Part shown: piece by piece, positions 51,766 through 61,483 of the stretch
Layout of the letters: each line of letters begins with the position of its first letter
Numbering within the stretch: the first letter of the stretch is position 1
NCBI GenBank assembly: GCA_949283255.1
Contig: CASDRS010000015.1
Span: forward strand, 40,689-104,688
Source of the DNA: an uncultured bacterium
GTDB lineage: Bacteria > Cyanobacteriota > Vampirovibrionia > Gastranaerophilales > Gastranaerophilaceae
DNA length: 64,000 nucleotides
Reading direction: 5' to 3'
Made by a program: the position numbers and the translations under genes
Notes under the pieces: generated by a model
Told to the model about the DNA's origin: nothing
The model's input: only the letters and a program-made list of their open reading frames with translations
Database searches by the model: none

Positions 51766-52966
51766 TATAACGCAGAAAAATAATGAAACTGCCGAATATA
51801 TTGATTATGTTTTGAATTCCCAGTTAGACAGATCTAATTTTGTAAAACCAGTTGAGGACAAACATGTATTCAAAGACGATGATGTAAAACTGATTGCATA
51901 TTATCTCCCGCAATTTCACGATTTTGAGGAAAATATAAAATGGTTTGGACGGGGATTTAGTGAATGGTCAAATACTTCCAAAACTCAGCCGCAATTTATC
52001 GGACATTGGCAGCCGCATATTCCGATAGATGTCGGATACTATAATTTGGAAACTCCAAACACTTTTAAACGGCAGATTGAGCTTGCAAAACAGTACGGTA
52101 TATACGGGTTTTGTTTCTATTATTACTGGTATTCCGGAAAAAAGATTATGGAAAAGCCTATACAAAAATTTTTAGCAGATAAATCTTTAGATATGCCTTT
52201 TTTCATGTTTTGGGCAAATGAGGATTGGACTATGCTCTGGGATAACGGAGAATATGGCGAAACCCTTCACCGCCAGCAGCTGTTAGATGGAGATGCCGAA
52301 AAATTTATGGACGATATTCTGCCTTATATGAATGATGAAAGGTATATAAAAATTGATAACAAGCCGCTTCTTGTAATTTATAATCTGGCAGATTATCCTT
52401 ATGATAATTATATGTCATTCAACAAACGTATACGTGAAATTGCAAAAGAAAATGGATTTGACGATTTATACATAATGTCTGTGGTAAAAGGTGTTTATGA
52501 TTTCGGAAATATGAAAGAGGTTACGGATAAATATAACTTAAATTCTATGCTGGAGTTTTTTCCGCATGGCTTGGAGACCTGGTGGGGAGAGCCGGCAAGA
52601 GAACGTAATGTAAAATTTATGAATCCTAAATTCAGTGGAAAATGTTTTGATGTTGCAAGTTATATTGCAAACAAGGACTATATTTTTGATACAAATACGA
52701 AACTTTTTAAAGGATGTTTTCCTAATTGGGATAATACTCCGAGAAAGTGCTACAATGGTGCCCAAATTATGCAGAGCAATCCGGCAAATTATAAAATTTG
52801 GCTAAAAGATATTATTAACTGGACAAAAGAAAATAAGTCAAAAACTGAACAGTTTGTCTTTATAAATGCCTGGAATGAATGGGCTGAAGGGGCGCATCTT
52901 GAGCCTGATCAGCGTTATGGATATGCATATTTACGAGCTACAAAAGAAGCACTTGAAGAGAAATAA
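51740..52966 (+). CDS. WbsX-like glycan enzyme (GH99-like domain)
   Basis: 408 codons, ATG 7 nt after GGAG and inside the end of the preceding gene. The core KLIAYYLPQFHDFEENIKW, RGFSEWSNTSK, FCFYYYWYSG, FMFWANEDWT and FINAWNEWAEGAHLEPD is the pattern of WbsX and related GH99-like proteins found in O-antigen clusters. The exact role in the pathway (transferase or endo-acting hydrolase) is unresolved. Second gene of the block, 22 nt before the next. Confidence 0.88.
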   Translation: MLNLLEKFNITQKNNETAEYIDYVLNSQLDRSNFVKPVEDKHVFKDDDVKLIAYYLPQFHDFEENIKWFGRGFSEWSNTSKTQPQFIGHWQPHIPIDVGYYNLETPNTFKRQIELAKQYGIYGFCFYYYWYSGKKIMEKPIQKFLADKSLDMPFFMFWANEDWTMLWDNGEYGETLHRQQLLDGDAEKFMDDILPYMNDERYIKIDNKPLLVIYNLADYPYDNYMSFNKRIREIAKENGFDDLYIMSVVKGVYDFGNMKEVTDKYNLNSMLEFFPHGLETWWGEPARERNVKFMNPKFSGKCFDVASYIANKDYIFDTNTKLFKGCFPNWDNTPRKCYNGAQIMQSNPANYKIWLKDIINWTKENKSKTEQFVFINAWNEWAEGAHLEPDQRYGYAYLRATKEALEEK

Positions 52967-52988
52967 TATTATTATAAAGGAGTCATAA

Positions 52989-54710
52989 ATGAAGTTAAGG
53001 TTATCAAAAGTTTTTTCTGTAGGAAACACCAATGACAGATCGCATAAACTTGTTACTGTTTGCGGTGCAAAAATAAAATTTAAAAGAAAAGACAATTTGC
53101 AGCATATTAAAGACAAATTTGATATGCCAAAATTTGATAACCCGCTTGTAACAATATTAATTCCTTGTTATAACCAGTATCAATATACTATTAACTGTTT
53201 GTGGTCAATAAAAAATACTATAAAAGATATTCCTTATGAAGTTATTATTGCTGATGATTGCAGCAGTGATAAAACAAGATATATTAGTAAAAGAATAGGT
53301 AATATCAGAGTAATAAAAACTGAACATAATTCAGGCTTTCTGTTGAATTGTAATAATGCATTAAAACATGCAAAAGGCGTGTATGTATGGTTCTTGAATA
53401 ATGACACCATAGTTAAAGAAAATGCTTTGACTAGTTTAATAGATATTTTTAAGTCAGATGAGAAAACAGGAGCTGTTGGCTCAAAATTGCTATATGAAAA
53501 TGGCAGACTTCAGAGTGCAGGGAGTATTGTGTATCAAACAGCACGGACTTGCTCGTACGGGTGTAATGACGATCCGGACAAATATGAATATAATTATCAA
53601 AAAGAAGTCGATTATTCTTGCGGAGCAAGTCTGCTTGTAAGACGAGATATTTTGGATATGCTGGGTGGAGGTTTTGATACAAATTTTGTACCTGGATATT
53701 ATGAAGATACTGATTTATGTTTTTCTATCCATAAACTAGGTTATAAGGTTATATATCAGCCTTTATCAGAAGTTATACATTATGAATCTATCTCTCATAA
53801 AGATGCTAAATTTGGAATGAGTGCAAAAAATAAAAAGAAGTTTTATGAAAAGTGGAAAGATATTCTGGTGTCACATTCTTTTAACGAATCAGACAACTTT
53901 TTTGCCAGGGACAGAAGCCAAAATAAAAAAGTGATTTTATTTTGTGATGACTGGATATTAAGACCTGATACAAACTGTGGTAACCGCTCATCCTTTCAGT
54001 ATATTAAATTTTTGGTATCGCTTGGATATAACGTAAAATACGCAGGTAAAGGATTTTCAGGAGGGTTAAAGCCTTATGAAGACTTGCTTACCTCCGCAAA
54101 TATTGAAATAATTCCATATAACAATATAGACAACTGGTTAAAAAAATATGGTGCCTATATTGATTATGTATTTATAAACAGACCTGAAGTATGGGAAGTT
54201 TTTTATCCATTGTGCAAAATCTATTGTCCTAACATGCAAAAACTTATATACCAAGGACACGATATACATTATTTGAGATTGAAGCGCGGGGTAAATTTTG
54301 GGGATAAAAATAAATATTCACAAAGAGAAATTATTGAAATGAAAAATCTTGAGCAGAAAATTTGGGGAATTGCAGATACTGTTCTGTATTTTTCAAAACA
54401 AGAAATTGATATTGTAAAATCTTATAACCCTAATATTCAGGCATATCAAGTTCCTTTGTATTTATATGATTCTCTTTCTGATAAAATAAAATATAACGCA
54501 GAAGACAGGCAGGGGTTTGTATTTGTCGGAGGCTACGGACATATACCTAATATTGATGCAGTTGTGTGGTTTATGGATAATATTTTTCCACAGGTGTGTG
54601 CAGCTTATCCTGATATTAAATTTTATATTGCCGGTTCAAATCCAACGGAAAAAATAAAAAAATATGCCGGCAGAAATGTTATAGTTACCGGATATATTTC
54701 TGATGATTAG
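52989..54710 (+). CDS. GT2-GT4 glycosyltransferase, N-terminal part before an in-frame TAG
   Basis: 573 codons to a TAG at 54708-54710. Residues about 50-290 are a GT2 domain (VTILIPCYNQYQYTINC, VIIADDCSSDKT, WFLNNDTIVKENA, YYEDTDLCF). Residues 310-573 are the start of a GT4 domain (CDDWILRPDTNCGNRS, YQGHDIHYLR, FVGGYGHIPNIDAV, FYIAGSNPTEK, VTGYISDD). The expected continuation, LDVLYSTVRMAVVPLRYGAG, follows directly after the TAG in the same frame, so the full gene would be 52989-55049 (686 codons). The most likely original codon is GAG or CAG (Glu or Gln). Third gene of the block, with AAAGGAG before the ATG. Confidence 0.85.
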   Translation: MKLRLSKVFSVGNTNDRSHKLVTVCGAKIKFKRKDNLQHIKDKFDMPKFDNPLVTILIPCYNQYQYTINCLWSIKNTIKDIPYEVIIADDCSSDKTRYISKRIGNIRVIKTEHNSGFLLNCNNALKHAKGVYVWFLNNDTIVKENALTSLIDIFKSDEKTGAVGSKLLYENGRLQSAGSIVYQTARTCSYGCNDDPDKYEYNYQKEVDYSCGASLLVRRDILDMLGGGFDTNFVPGYYEDTDLCFSIHKLGYKVIYQPLSEVIHYESISHKDAKFGMSAKNKKKFYEKWKDILVSHSFNESDNFFARDRSQNKKVILFCDDWILRPDTNCGNRSSFQYIKFLVSLGYNVKYAGKGFSGGLKPYEDLLTSANIEIIPYNNIDNWLKKYGAYIDYVFINRPEVWEVFYPLCKIYCPNMQKLIYQGHDIHYLRLKRGVNFGDKNKYSQREIIEMKNLEQKIWGIADTVLYFSKQEIDIVKSYNPNIQAYQVPLYLYDSLSDKIKYNAEDRQGFVFVGGYGHIPNIDAVVWFMDNIFPQVCAAYPDIKFYIAGSNPTEKIKKYAGRNVIVTGYISDD

Positions 54711-55049
54711 CTGGACGTATTGTACTCTACAGTGAGGATGGCAGTCGTGCCTTTGCGTTATGGTGCCGGAGTTAAAGGAAAGATAATTGAGGCAATACAA
54801 AATAAGGTACCTGTTATAACAACAGACATAGGTGCCGAGGGCGTGAATAATACTTCCGGTATTATCCAAATTGCTAATACGGAAAAAGAGTTTGCGAATG
54901 CTGTTATAAATCTGTATAAGGACTGTCAAAAACTTAATGATATTTCTGCTTTATCACATATGTTTATAGAAGAAAATTTTTCTAAAAAAGAAGCCGAAAA
55001 AATTATTAAGAATATCCTGAATAAAGAGCCATCCCTCCTTACAAAGTGA
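54711..55049 (+). pseudogene. C-terminal remainder of the GT2-GT4 gene, downstream of TAG
   Basis: The same reading frame as the preceding gene continues without further stop for 112 codons: the core GT4 nucleotide-sugar site (VVPLRYGAGVKGKIIEAI, VITTDIGAEGV) and the C-terminal helices. It contains the usual catalytic region of the GT4 domain, so the truncated protein should lack that activity. Alternative starts (TTG 54720, GTG 54732) have no ribosome-binding site. A sequencing error, a true nonsense mutation or low-level readthrough are all possible. Confidence 0.75.
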
Positions 55050-55156
55050 GCAGGCAAAATATGCGTTGTGTGACGCTGTATCTGTTACTTTGCTAACTCT
55101 CAATATGACTAACAGCTACGGGGGCGACTCGCATTGTATCTATTAGGCTGTTTTCT

Positions 55157-56467
55157 TTAAATAATTCTATGAGGTTTTGTAAGCAATTTGGCCTCAACTC
55201 TTTCCTTTATAGCACCTTGCGGATCGTAGTATGGCTGTACTGTCATTATTTGAGCTGCTATATCCGGGTAATAATATATAAATCTCAATTCGCTTGATGT
55301 CAAAGGTTTTTGAGTATGTACGTTTGCGTAACGTGCAAGTTCAAGAATGTTTCTTGCTTCGTGTTCGTCTTTAAATTCTATTTCAAGGTTATCGTATACG
55401 TTCCTGAATCCTTTAATTCCGCCGTATTCACCTGTTGTAATCATTCTTCCTGTTTCAATGATTTCAGGTTCGCCTCTTCCTAACTCTTCAAAGTCATAAA
55501 GTTCATAGTTTCTTCTGTCTTTTAATGCTCCGTCTGCGTGTATTCCTGATTCGTGAGCAAATGCATTGTCACCTACTGCAGGCTGGTTTATCGGAATAGG
55601 TACCCCAAAGGCGTAGGAGGTGTATTTTGCAAGTTGCCAAGCTTTACTTAAATCAATGTTAGGATCTATGTGATATTCGTTTCTAAATCCTGCAGATTTT
55701 AAAACTGCCAGCAGGCATGATACCAAGTCTGCATTTCCTGCTCTTTCACCCATTCCGTTTATTGCAGTGTTTATATAAGCATCAACCCCTGCGTCTATTG
55801 CAGCTTTTGCACCCATTATAGAACAGCCGACTGCCATGCCTAAGTCGTTATGAAAATGCAATTCTATTGGCATACCTGTTTCTCTTGCGATTTTGTATAC
55901 CCTGTCGTATGAAGTTTTTGGATCTTCAAATCCAAGAGTGTCACAATATCTGAATCGGGTTGCACCGTTTTTCTTTGCAATTTTTGCAAATTTTATCAAA
56001 AAGTCAATGTCGCTTCTAGATGCGTCTTCTGCGTTGACGCCGATAATTTCAGCGCCTTTTGATACTGCGCATTTAACGGCGTCTGCTGTCATTCCTAAAA
56101 TGTCGTCAAATGTCTTTTTGCCCTGATATTTGCCGTTAATCATTTGTTCTGACGTAGATTGAGATAAATTGCAATTCTTTAATTGTGGTACGTTTTTGAA
56201 AGACAATTCAACATCTTCGGCCATCGCTCTCATCCAGCCTGAAAGTTTTGTCGTTGAGATTACGTTTCTTTTGACAAGCTCTAAATTTCCGTTCAGGTAA
56301 TTTATTTCGTGCTTTGTTGTAGGAAAACCAAACTCTGATTGTGTTATTCCCATATCATCAAGCATTAAGTTAATAATGGTTTTTTGCAGTTTTGCAAGCC
56401 CTAATCTTGATGTTTGTACTCCGTCTCTGTTGGTTACATCTACAAAATAAATCTTCTTGTCTTTCAT
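55157..56467 (-). CDS. Homocitrate/2-isopropylmalate synthase-like enzyme
   Basis: 436 codons. A DRE-TIM (HMGL-like) metalloenzyme. The N-terminal VDVTNRDGVQTSRLG replaces the more usual D-x-T-x-RDGEQ; the metal and substrate residues LHFHNDLGMAVG and INGMGERAGNADL are intact, and AFAHESGIHADG is the familiar leuA/nifV-type motif. No regulatory C-terminal LeuA domain is present, so it resembles the shorter NifV/AksA-type synthases. It may make homocitrate or isopropylmalate-like acids; I cannot choose. AAAGGAG precedes the ATG. Confidence 0.82.
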   Translation of the reverse strand: MKDKKIYFVDVTNRDGVQTSRLGLAKLQKTIINLMLDDMGITQSEFGFPTTKHEINYLNGNLELVKRNVISTTKLSGWMRAMAEDVELSFKNVPQLKNCNLSQSTSEQMINGKYQGKKTFDDILGMTADAVKCAVSKGAEIIGVNAEDASRSDIDFLIKFAKIAKKNGATRFRYCDTLGFEDPKTSYDRVYKIARETGMPIELHFHNDLGMAVGCSIMGAKAAIDAGVDAYINTAINGMGERAGNADLVSCLLAVLKSAGFRNEYHIDPNIDLSKAWQLAKYTSYAFGVPIPINQPAVGDNAFAHESGIHADGALKDRRNYELYDFEELGRGEPEIIETGRMITTGEYGGIKGFRNVYDNLEIEFKDEHEARNILELARYANVHTQKPLTSSELRFIYYYPDIAAQIMTVQPYYDPQGAIKERVEAKLLTKPHRII

Positions 56468-56577
56468 TTTTACTCCTTTTACACTATTTAAATGACTTGC
56501 TTTTTGGGCAAAAGTTATTTACAATGTTTTTAGTATGAACATTGTTGGTTCGATTGTCAAGAAAAATTTATAATATT

Positions 56578-58170
56578 ATGAATAACACGAAACAATTAGA
56601 GAAAAAGATTAATAAAGAGTACAAGACTGGTAATGTAAAATGTGCTATTGAGTTGTGCCAGATTGGCTTGCAGGAAGATCCTACAAATGCAGATTTGCAT
56701 TTGAGACTGGGTGATTTGTATCTTGCTTGGCACCTTGATATTTACAATTCTTGCCAGTATATAGATGAGGCGATTACTGAATACCAGAGAGCGCTCGAAA
56801 CTTATATTGATTCTGCTGAAATATATTTTAAAATAGGGCAGGCTCATTATTATAAAGGTGATTTGGACAAAGCAATTAATTATTTTGATAATGCTATAGA
56901 GAAGGATCCAAAGCTTGCTAAGGCATATTATTTGCTTGCAGAAACTTATACCAAAAAGTCAAGATTTCTTGAAGCTGCCATAAATGCTAAAAATGCAATT
57001 AAATATAGTCCTTTCTCTAATTCGTGCGCGCATTTTTTGCTTTCAAATTTGTATAGTGTATCATCGGTAAAATCTTTTAAGATGAGTGTTAAATCAAAGT
57101 TTGAATATATTTTATCCTTATTAACTTTGCCGTTTGATGCAAGAGCAATTAAAAATGTTTGCAGAGCTATTTCATATTTAAGGTTTGTTCCTACGTGGAT
57201 AAAAGGAATTTGGCTTGTTAATTCTAAAGGTGTAGAAGAGGCTATTCAGGTCTATATTGATGCTATAGATAAGGCTCCCGGATTTATTCCTTTGTATGGT
57301 CTGTTGGGCGATATTTATTGTTCGCTCGGCAGGTTTGAGGATGCGATTACTGAGTATAAGATGGCTATTTGGTTAGATTGCTTGAATATTGCTGCATACA
57401 GACATTTAGCTTCTGCGTATGAAGAGTTGGGTGATTATGATAGCGCGGTGGATGTTTATGAAAAGCTTATAAAGATTATGCCAAATATTGCTGATGTTCA
57501 TTCTAACTTGGCAAATATTCTTTTTATTAAAGGCGATATAGATGGAGCAATTTCACATTATCAAACAGCTGTTACTCTTAACCCGAAAAAAGAGTGGACA
57601 AGTGTTATCAATCAGACTTTAGGTTTTGTTTTTCAGGAATCTAAACATGATTTGGATGCGGCTATATCATCTTACCAGAGTGCATATTTGCAAACGCCAG
57701 AAGATATTGATATTTATATAAATCTTGGTAGCGCATTTTATGATAAAGAAGATTTTAATAATGCTTTAGCAGTTTATAGAAATGCTCTTGATTTACAGCC
57801 AAAGAATGCAAAAATTCATTGTAATCTCGGCTTTTTGTATTGGGGTAACGGAGATTTGGATGAGGCTATAAAAGAGTATGAATTGGCGATTGAGTATGAT
57901 GAAAATTATGATATCGCATATAATAATCTCGGCGTAATTTATCTTGATGATTTGGGGCGAGTTCAGAAAGCTATTGAATTATTTAAAAAGTCTATTATGT
58001 GCAACCCGAATTACGCTCTTGCGCAATTTAATCTTGCAAGAGCAATAACAATTACTGGAGATAAAATCGAAGCAGCAAAATTATATCAGAATGCGCAGAA
58101 TATTAATAAAGTGACGAATGAAATAGATCCGCAAGAGATTGTTGATAAGATTAATGCATTGTTTGATTAA
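56578..58170 (+). CDS. Tetratricopeptide-repeat protein
   Basis: 530 codons from ATG 56578 (an in-frame TTG at 56542 is less likely). At least nine TPR-type units follow one another, for example AEIYFKIGQAHYYKGDLDKA, AKIHCNLGFLYWGNGDLDEA and the YNNLGVIYLDDLGRVQKA unit. Residues about 180-235 are a non-TPR, hydrophobic stretch (LSLLTLPFDARAIKNVCRAI). No signal peptide. A TATAAT box ends 3 nt before the ATG, so the message may be leaderless. A scaffold role is likely; the partner is unknown. Confidence 0.88.
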   Translation: MNNTKQLEKKINKEYKTGNVKCAIELCQIGLQEDPTNADLHLRLGDLYLAWHLDIYNSCQYIDEAITEYQRALETYIDSAEIYFKIGQAHYYKGDLDKAINYFDNAIEKDPKLAKAYYLLAETYTKKSRFLEAAINAKNAIKYSPFSNSCAHFLLSNLYSVSSVKSFKMSVKSKFEYILSLLTLPFDARAIKNVCRAISYLRFVPTWIKGIWLVNSKGVEEAIQVYIDAIDKAPGFIPLYGLLGDIYCSLGRFEDAITEYKMAIWLDCLNIAAYRHLASAYEELGDYDSAVDVYEKLIKIMPNIADVHSNLANILFIKGDIDGAISHYQTAVTLNPKKEWTSVINQTLGFVFQESKHDLDAAISSYQSAYLQTPEDIDIYINLGSAFYDKEDFNNALAVYRNALDLQPKNAKIHCNLGFLYWGNGDLDEAIKEYELAIEYDENYDIAYNNLGVIYLDDLGRVQKAIELFKKSIMCNPNYALAQFNLARAITITGDKIEAAKLYQNAQNINKVTNEIDPQEIVDKINALFD

Positions 58171-58331
58171 TTATGTGAGATATTGAGCTTCGTATTGCAT
58201 TGTAAATTTTTTGCAGGGAAAGGAGACTGCTTTAGTTCCTTTTATGCATAATGTGAAAGTTTTTTTGTTTATATAATGAAAAAGTCTAGTGATGTTTTGT
58301 GCTAACTTTTTGAGTTGCATTAACAACCTTT

Positions 58332-60119
58332 TTACATAACTTTTTCGCTTTCAACTTCCACGTTAACAGGTAAGATAAATCCAAACGTAGAACCTTTGCC
58401 TACTTCTGATTTTACAAAAACCTTGCCTTGGTGGTATTTTTCAATGGTTGTTTTAACCAGATGTAAGCCCAAACCTGTTCCTTTTACTGTATGTGTATTG
58501 TTTTCTACTCTATAAAATCTGTCGAAAATTTTCTTTTGGTGTTCCGGTGCAATTCCGCAACCGCGGTCTGTTACCGTAACTTCCACCTCGTTTGTTTGAG
58601 GCAGATTTTTGATGCAGACATCTATTGTAGAGTTGTCAGGTGAGTATTTTATGGCATTTGATAAAAAGTTCGTTAAGGCCCTTTCGATACCATTATAATT
58701 GAACATAAATTCAGGGATATTGTCATCTTTATGTACGGATATTGTAAGGTTATGTTCTTTTGTCAGTACTTCAACTTGATTTACACAATTTTCAACAACC
58801 TCTACAATGCTGTTGAGTGCTTTTTCCATAGGCGCGTTTGATTCCATTCTAGAAAAGTCCAGAATATCGTTTACCATACCTTGAAGTCTTATTATTTCCT
58901 GATTGATTGTTCCTATAAACTCTTTTTGAGTGTCATAGTCAAATTCGTTGCCGTAATTGTATAATGTATCGATATAACTTCTTAGTACTGTTACCGGAGT
59001 TCTTAGTTCGTGTGAAACATTCGAGATGAAGTTTGCTCTCATTTGATCCATTTCAGCTTCTTTTGTCATATCTATGAGTACAATAATGTAGCCTACGTAA
59101 TCTTTGTTTCTCATAAACATTGGAGATATTATTGATTTGATTACTTTATTATCGACTTTGATATTAAATTCTATAGGTTTTTTCTCTATGATTTCCAGCG
59201 GGGTATCTTTAAATTGTTCGATTTTGTCTTTGAAACAGTAGTTTTCTGAAGTGTCTATGTAGTTTTGAATTTTAGTATTTAAAAGCTGGTCTTCTGTAAC
59301 TTCCAAAAGTGTTTGAGCGTGGCTGTTTATCAAAACTACATTATCATCTTCGTCGCATACGACAACCCCGTTTGCAATATTCATAAGTACGGATTCAAAC
59401 TTGTTTCTTTCAAACATTATTCTGTCAATGTTTTGTTCTTCATATATATGAAGTCTGTTAGACATATCGTTAAATGAATTAAACAAATCTTCTACTTCTG
59501 TACTAACGTCTTTGCTTTCAATTTTGTATCCGAATTCTCCTGTTGAAATTTTCTTAACACCGTTTTGTAAAATTCTAAGTTCTCTGGTTATTAGGTAAGT
59601 GTTTATAAGGATTACAAAAGCAAAAACCAGCCACGCAACCGCAAATACGAATAATAATGAAGCTCTTGTTGTGGAGGTTATTTGAGAAATTATTCTGCCT
59701 GATAATCCTACTGTAACAGAACCGTAATTTTTGTTGTCTCCCGGAATTATGAGGGGAGAGGTCACCATAATGCTTGCTTTTTTAGCCTTGGTTTCAGGTT
59801 CTCTGGTTGAATAGATTAGGTTGCCGTTATTGTCGCGGAATTCTATTAAAACAATATCGCTATGTCCCATCAAAAGCGTGTTTGAATGAGCCATAAGTGT
59901 ATTTTTAATATTTTTTTGCGGAAGGTCTTTGATTACTTCAACACTCTCAATTGCGAGAGCTTTTGAAATTATTTGCCCAAAATTTTGGTAGCCTTCATTG
60001 AGCTTTTTTTGGATGTTAAATATTGCAAATATTGCGATTGCAATAATTAATATTGTACTTAACAATAACCCGGAAATTATAAGGCGGTTTTGCGCCGTTA
60101 AACTAACCTTTTCACTCAT
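58332..60119 (-). CDS. Membrane sensor histidine kinase (VicK/PhoR-like)
   Basis: 595 codons. Two transmembrane segments (about residues 15-35 and 150-172) flank an extracytoplasmic sensor. Then come a HAMP domain, a PAS domain (CDEDDNVVLINSHAQTLLE), the HisKA dimerisation helix with the phosphorylated His in VSHELRTPVTV (near 367), and a HATPase domain (NFLSNAIKYSP, DRGCGIAPEH, GTGLGLHLVK). This order is that of VicK/Hik33-type kinases. No response regulator gene is adjacent in the window. The HtrA-like protease gene lies 72 nt upstream on the same strand and may belong to the same envelope-stress unit. Confidence 0.93.
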   Translation of the reverse strand: MSEKVSLTAQNRLIISGLLLSTILIIAIAIFAIFNIQKKLNEGYQNFGQIISKALAIESVEVIKDLPQKNIKNTLMAHSNTLLMGHSDIVLIEFRDNNGNLIYSTREPETKAKKASIMVTSPLIIPGDNKNYGSVTVGLSGRIISQITSTTRASLLFVFAVAWLVFAFVILINTYLITRELRILQNGVKKISTGEFGYKIESKDVSTEVEDLFNSFNDMSNRLHIYEEQNIDRIMFERNKFESVLMNIANGVVVCDEDDNVVLINSHAQTLLEVTEDQLLNTKIQNYIDTSENYCFKDKIEQFKDTPLEIIEKKPIEFNIKVDNKVIKSIISPMFMRNKDYVGYIIVLIDMTKEAEMDQMRANFISNVSHELRTPVTVLRSYIDTLYNYGNEFDYDTQKEFIGTINQEIIRLQGMVNDILDFSRMESNAPMEKALNSIVEVVENCVNQVEVLTKEHNLTISVHKDDNIPEFMFNYNGIERALTNFLSNAIKYSPDNSTIDVCIKNLPQTNEVEVTVTDRGCGIAPEHQKKIFDRFYRVENNTHTVKGTGLGLHLVKTTIEKYHQGKVFVKSEVGKGSTFGFILPVNVEVESEKVM

Positions 60120-60191
60120 ATCCGTATTATTGCACTTATATTGAATAACGTCAAGACAAGTTTTGGTTGGAGTGAGTGTTTATTTGAGGTG

Positions 60192-60872
60192 TTATTTTTT
60201 GCTAACTTTTGCCAGTTGAATAAATTGTTTTGCATCATTTATAGGTATAGCAAAACCTATTCCAATATTGGATATATTATTATCAGGGTTGTATATTGAC
60301 TGATTTATTCCGATAACTTCGCCTGAAGAATTAAGCAGCGGTCCGCCTGAACAGCCTGGGTTTATTGCGGCATCTGTTTGAATTCTGCCTTTTGTTTTGT
60401 CTATTCTTGAGATTATACCTTGGGTTAAAGTTCCTGAAAATCCAAACGGATTACCTATGGCAAGAACTTTTTGCCCTACTTTTATTTTTCCCGAGTCTCC
60501 AAATTTAATTGTTTGCAGAGGATGTTTCGGGGAGATTTTTAAAAGAGCTAGATCTTTGTTTTTACCCATTTTGGAAATTATTTCCGCTTTGTAAACTTGA
60601 CCGTTAAACATGGTGACTTCAACTGAATTACAGCCTTCTATTACGTGCGAACCTGTCAAGATTAGTCCGTCAGAGCTTACGATACATCCTGTTCCGGCGG
60701 ATACTCCGTCATCAAGTTCCGCATCTATCGATACTATTGCTGGATTTATTCTTTCATATACCGTTATATTTATTTCTTCGTCAGGTATCAGCTGACCTGC
60801 GTAAACTTTCTCTATTGGCATATTCAAGTTTAGTCCGAACAGCAAAGCTATTATCAAAATTCTTATAATCAT
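60192..60872 (-). CDS. HtrA/DegP-like trypsin-type protease without PDZ domain
   Basis: 226 codons. Signal peptide at residues 1-25. Catalytic triad: H76 (LTGSHVIEG), D107 (KNKDLALLK) and S175 (NPGCSGGPLL). The residue before Ser is Cys, where most relatives have Asn (NPGNSGGP). The protein ends soon after the protease domain, so the PDZ domains typical of DegP are absent. It should act in the periplasm on misfolded proteins. Its position upstream of the sensor kinase suggests envelope-stress functions. GAGG before the ATG. Confidence 0.92.
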   Translation of the reverse strand: MIIRILIIALLFGLNLNMPIEKVYAGQLIPDEEINITVYERINPAIVSIDAELDDGVSAGTGCIVSSDGLILTGSHVIEGCNSVEVTMFNGQVYKAEIISKMGKNKDLALLKISPKHPLQTIKFGDSGKIKVGQKVLAIGNPFGFSGTLTQGIISRIDKTKGRIQTDAAINPGCSGGPLLNSSGEVIGINQSIYNPDNNISNIGIGFAIPINDAKQFIQLAKVSKK

Positions 60873-61012
60873 TAAATTTACCTCTCATGTAAAATTATCC
60901 TCCCTTTTCTCTTCTTTTCACCCTCCAATTAAAAATGTTTAGGGTTAGTTCTTCGATTTATTATAATTTTAATTCATGACCGGTGATAAATATAAAGTTT
61001 TACATTAGATAA

Positions 61013-61045
61013 AAAACTCTGAATTATAATTCAGAGTTTTATTTT
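61013..61045 (-). terminator. Palindromic terminator of 61057-61353
   Basis: AAAACTCTGAATTA / TAATTCAGAGTTTT, perfect and without a loop beyond the centre, 17 nt beyond the stop on the minus strand, with T-runs on either side. Confidence 0.8.
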
Positions 61046-61056
61046 TGTAGTAGTGG

Positions 61057-61353
61057 TTAATCTTTTAAAATACTGTATGCGACTATGCTGTCAAGGTTTA
61101 TATTTAGCCAGTCATATTTGAAGCATACATAATCGTGGCATTCGCATTTGTCGTCTTCGCAGGTGCAGTAATCGTTTAGCCTGCATACAAGAACATTTGT
61201 CAGGGATAAAATATCTTCGTGGCATTCTTCGCATCTTCCTTCTTTTGTGTAAATATTTCCGTCTATTTTTAAGTAGTTTGTAAATACGACAATTCTATTT
61301 GAACCTGATTTTTCTGCTACTTTTAATATTGATTTTGATATAGGTTTTGACAT
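61057..61353 (-). CDS. Small cysteine-rich protein
   Basis: 98 codons after an AGGAGGAAG site. Nine Cys residues, mostly in GRCEECHEDI and the dense CRLNDYCTCEDDKCECHDYVC-type region (shown here in part), plus two His, suggest zinc or another metal. No signal peptide and no known domain. It is monocistronic between the protease gene and the second pilin-like gene. Function unknown. Confidence 0.75.
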   Translation of the reverse strand: MSKPISKSILKVAEKSGSNRIVVFTNYLKIDGNIYTKEGRCEECHEDILSLTNVLVCRLNDYCTCEDDKCECHDYVCFKYDWLNINLDSIVAYSILKD

Positions 61354-61434
61354 ATCTTCCTCCTTTTTTATGTGGTCAGTATAAGTGATATAATAGAAAA
61401 TTAAATCAGTAGGATGTTTTTAAGTCGGATAATC

Positions 61435-61463
61435 TTGCAACATTAAAAAAAATATGTTATAAT
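61435..61463 (+). promoter_or_regulatory. Sigma-70 promoter of the second pilin-like gene
   Basis: TTGCAA (61435-61440), 17 nt, TATAAT (61458-61463). The predicted start of transcription is near 61470. Confidence 0.65.
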
Positions 61464-61483
61464 CATAAAAAATTGGAGTGATG

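Noticed and set aside
54690..54720. Genome-wide recoding of TAG as a sense codon
   Set aside because: Many other genes in the window end with TAG at their natural C-terminus.
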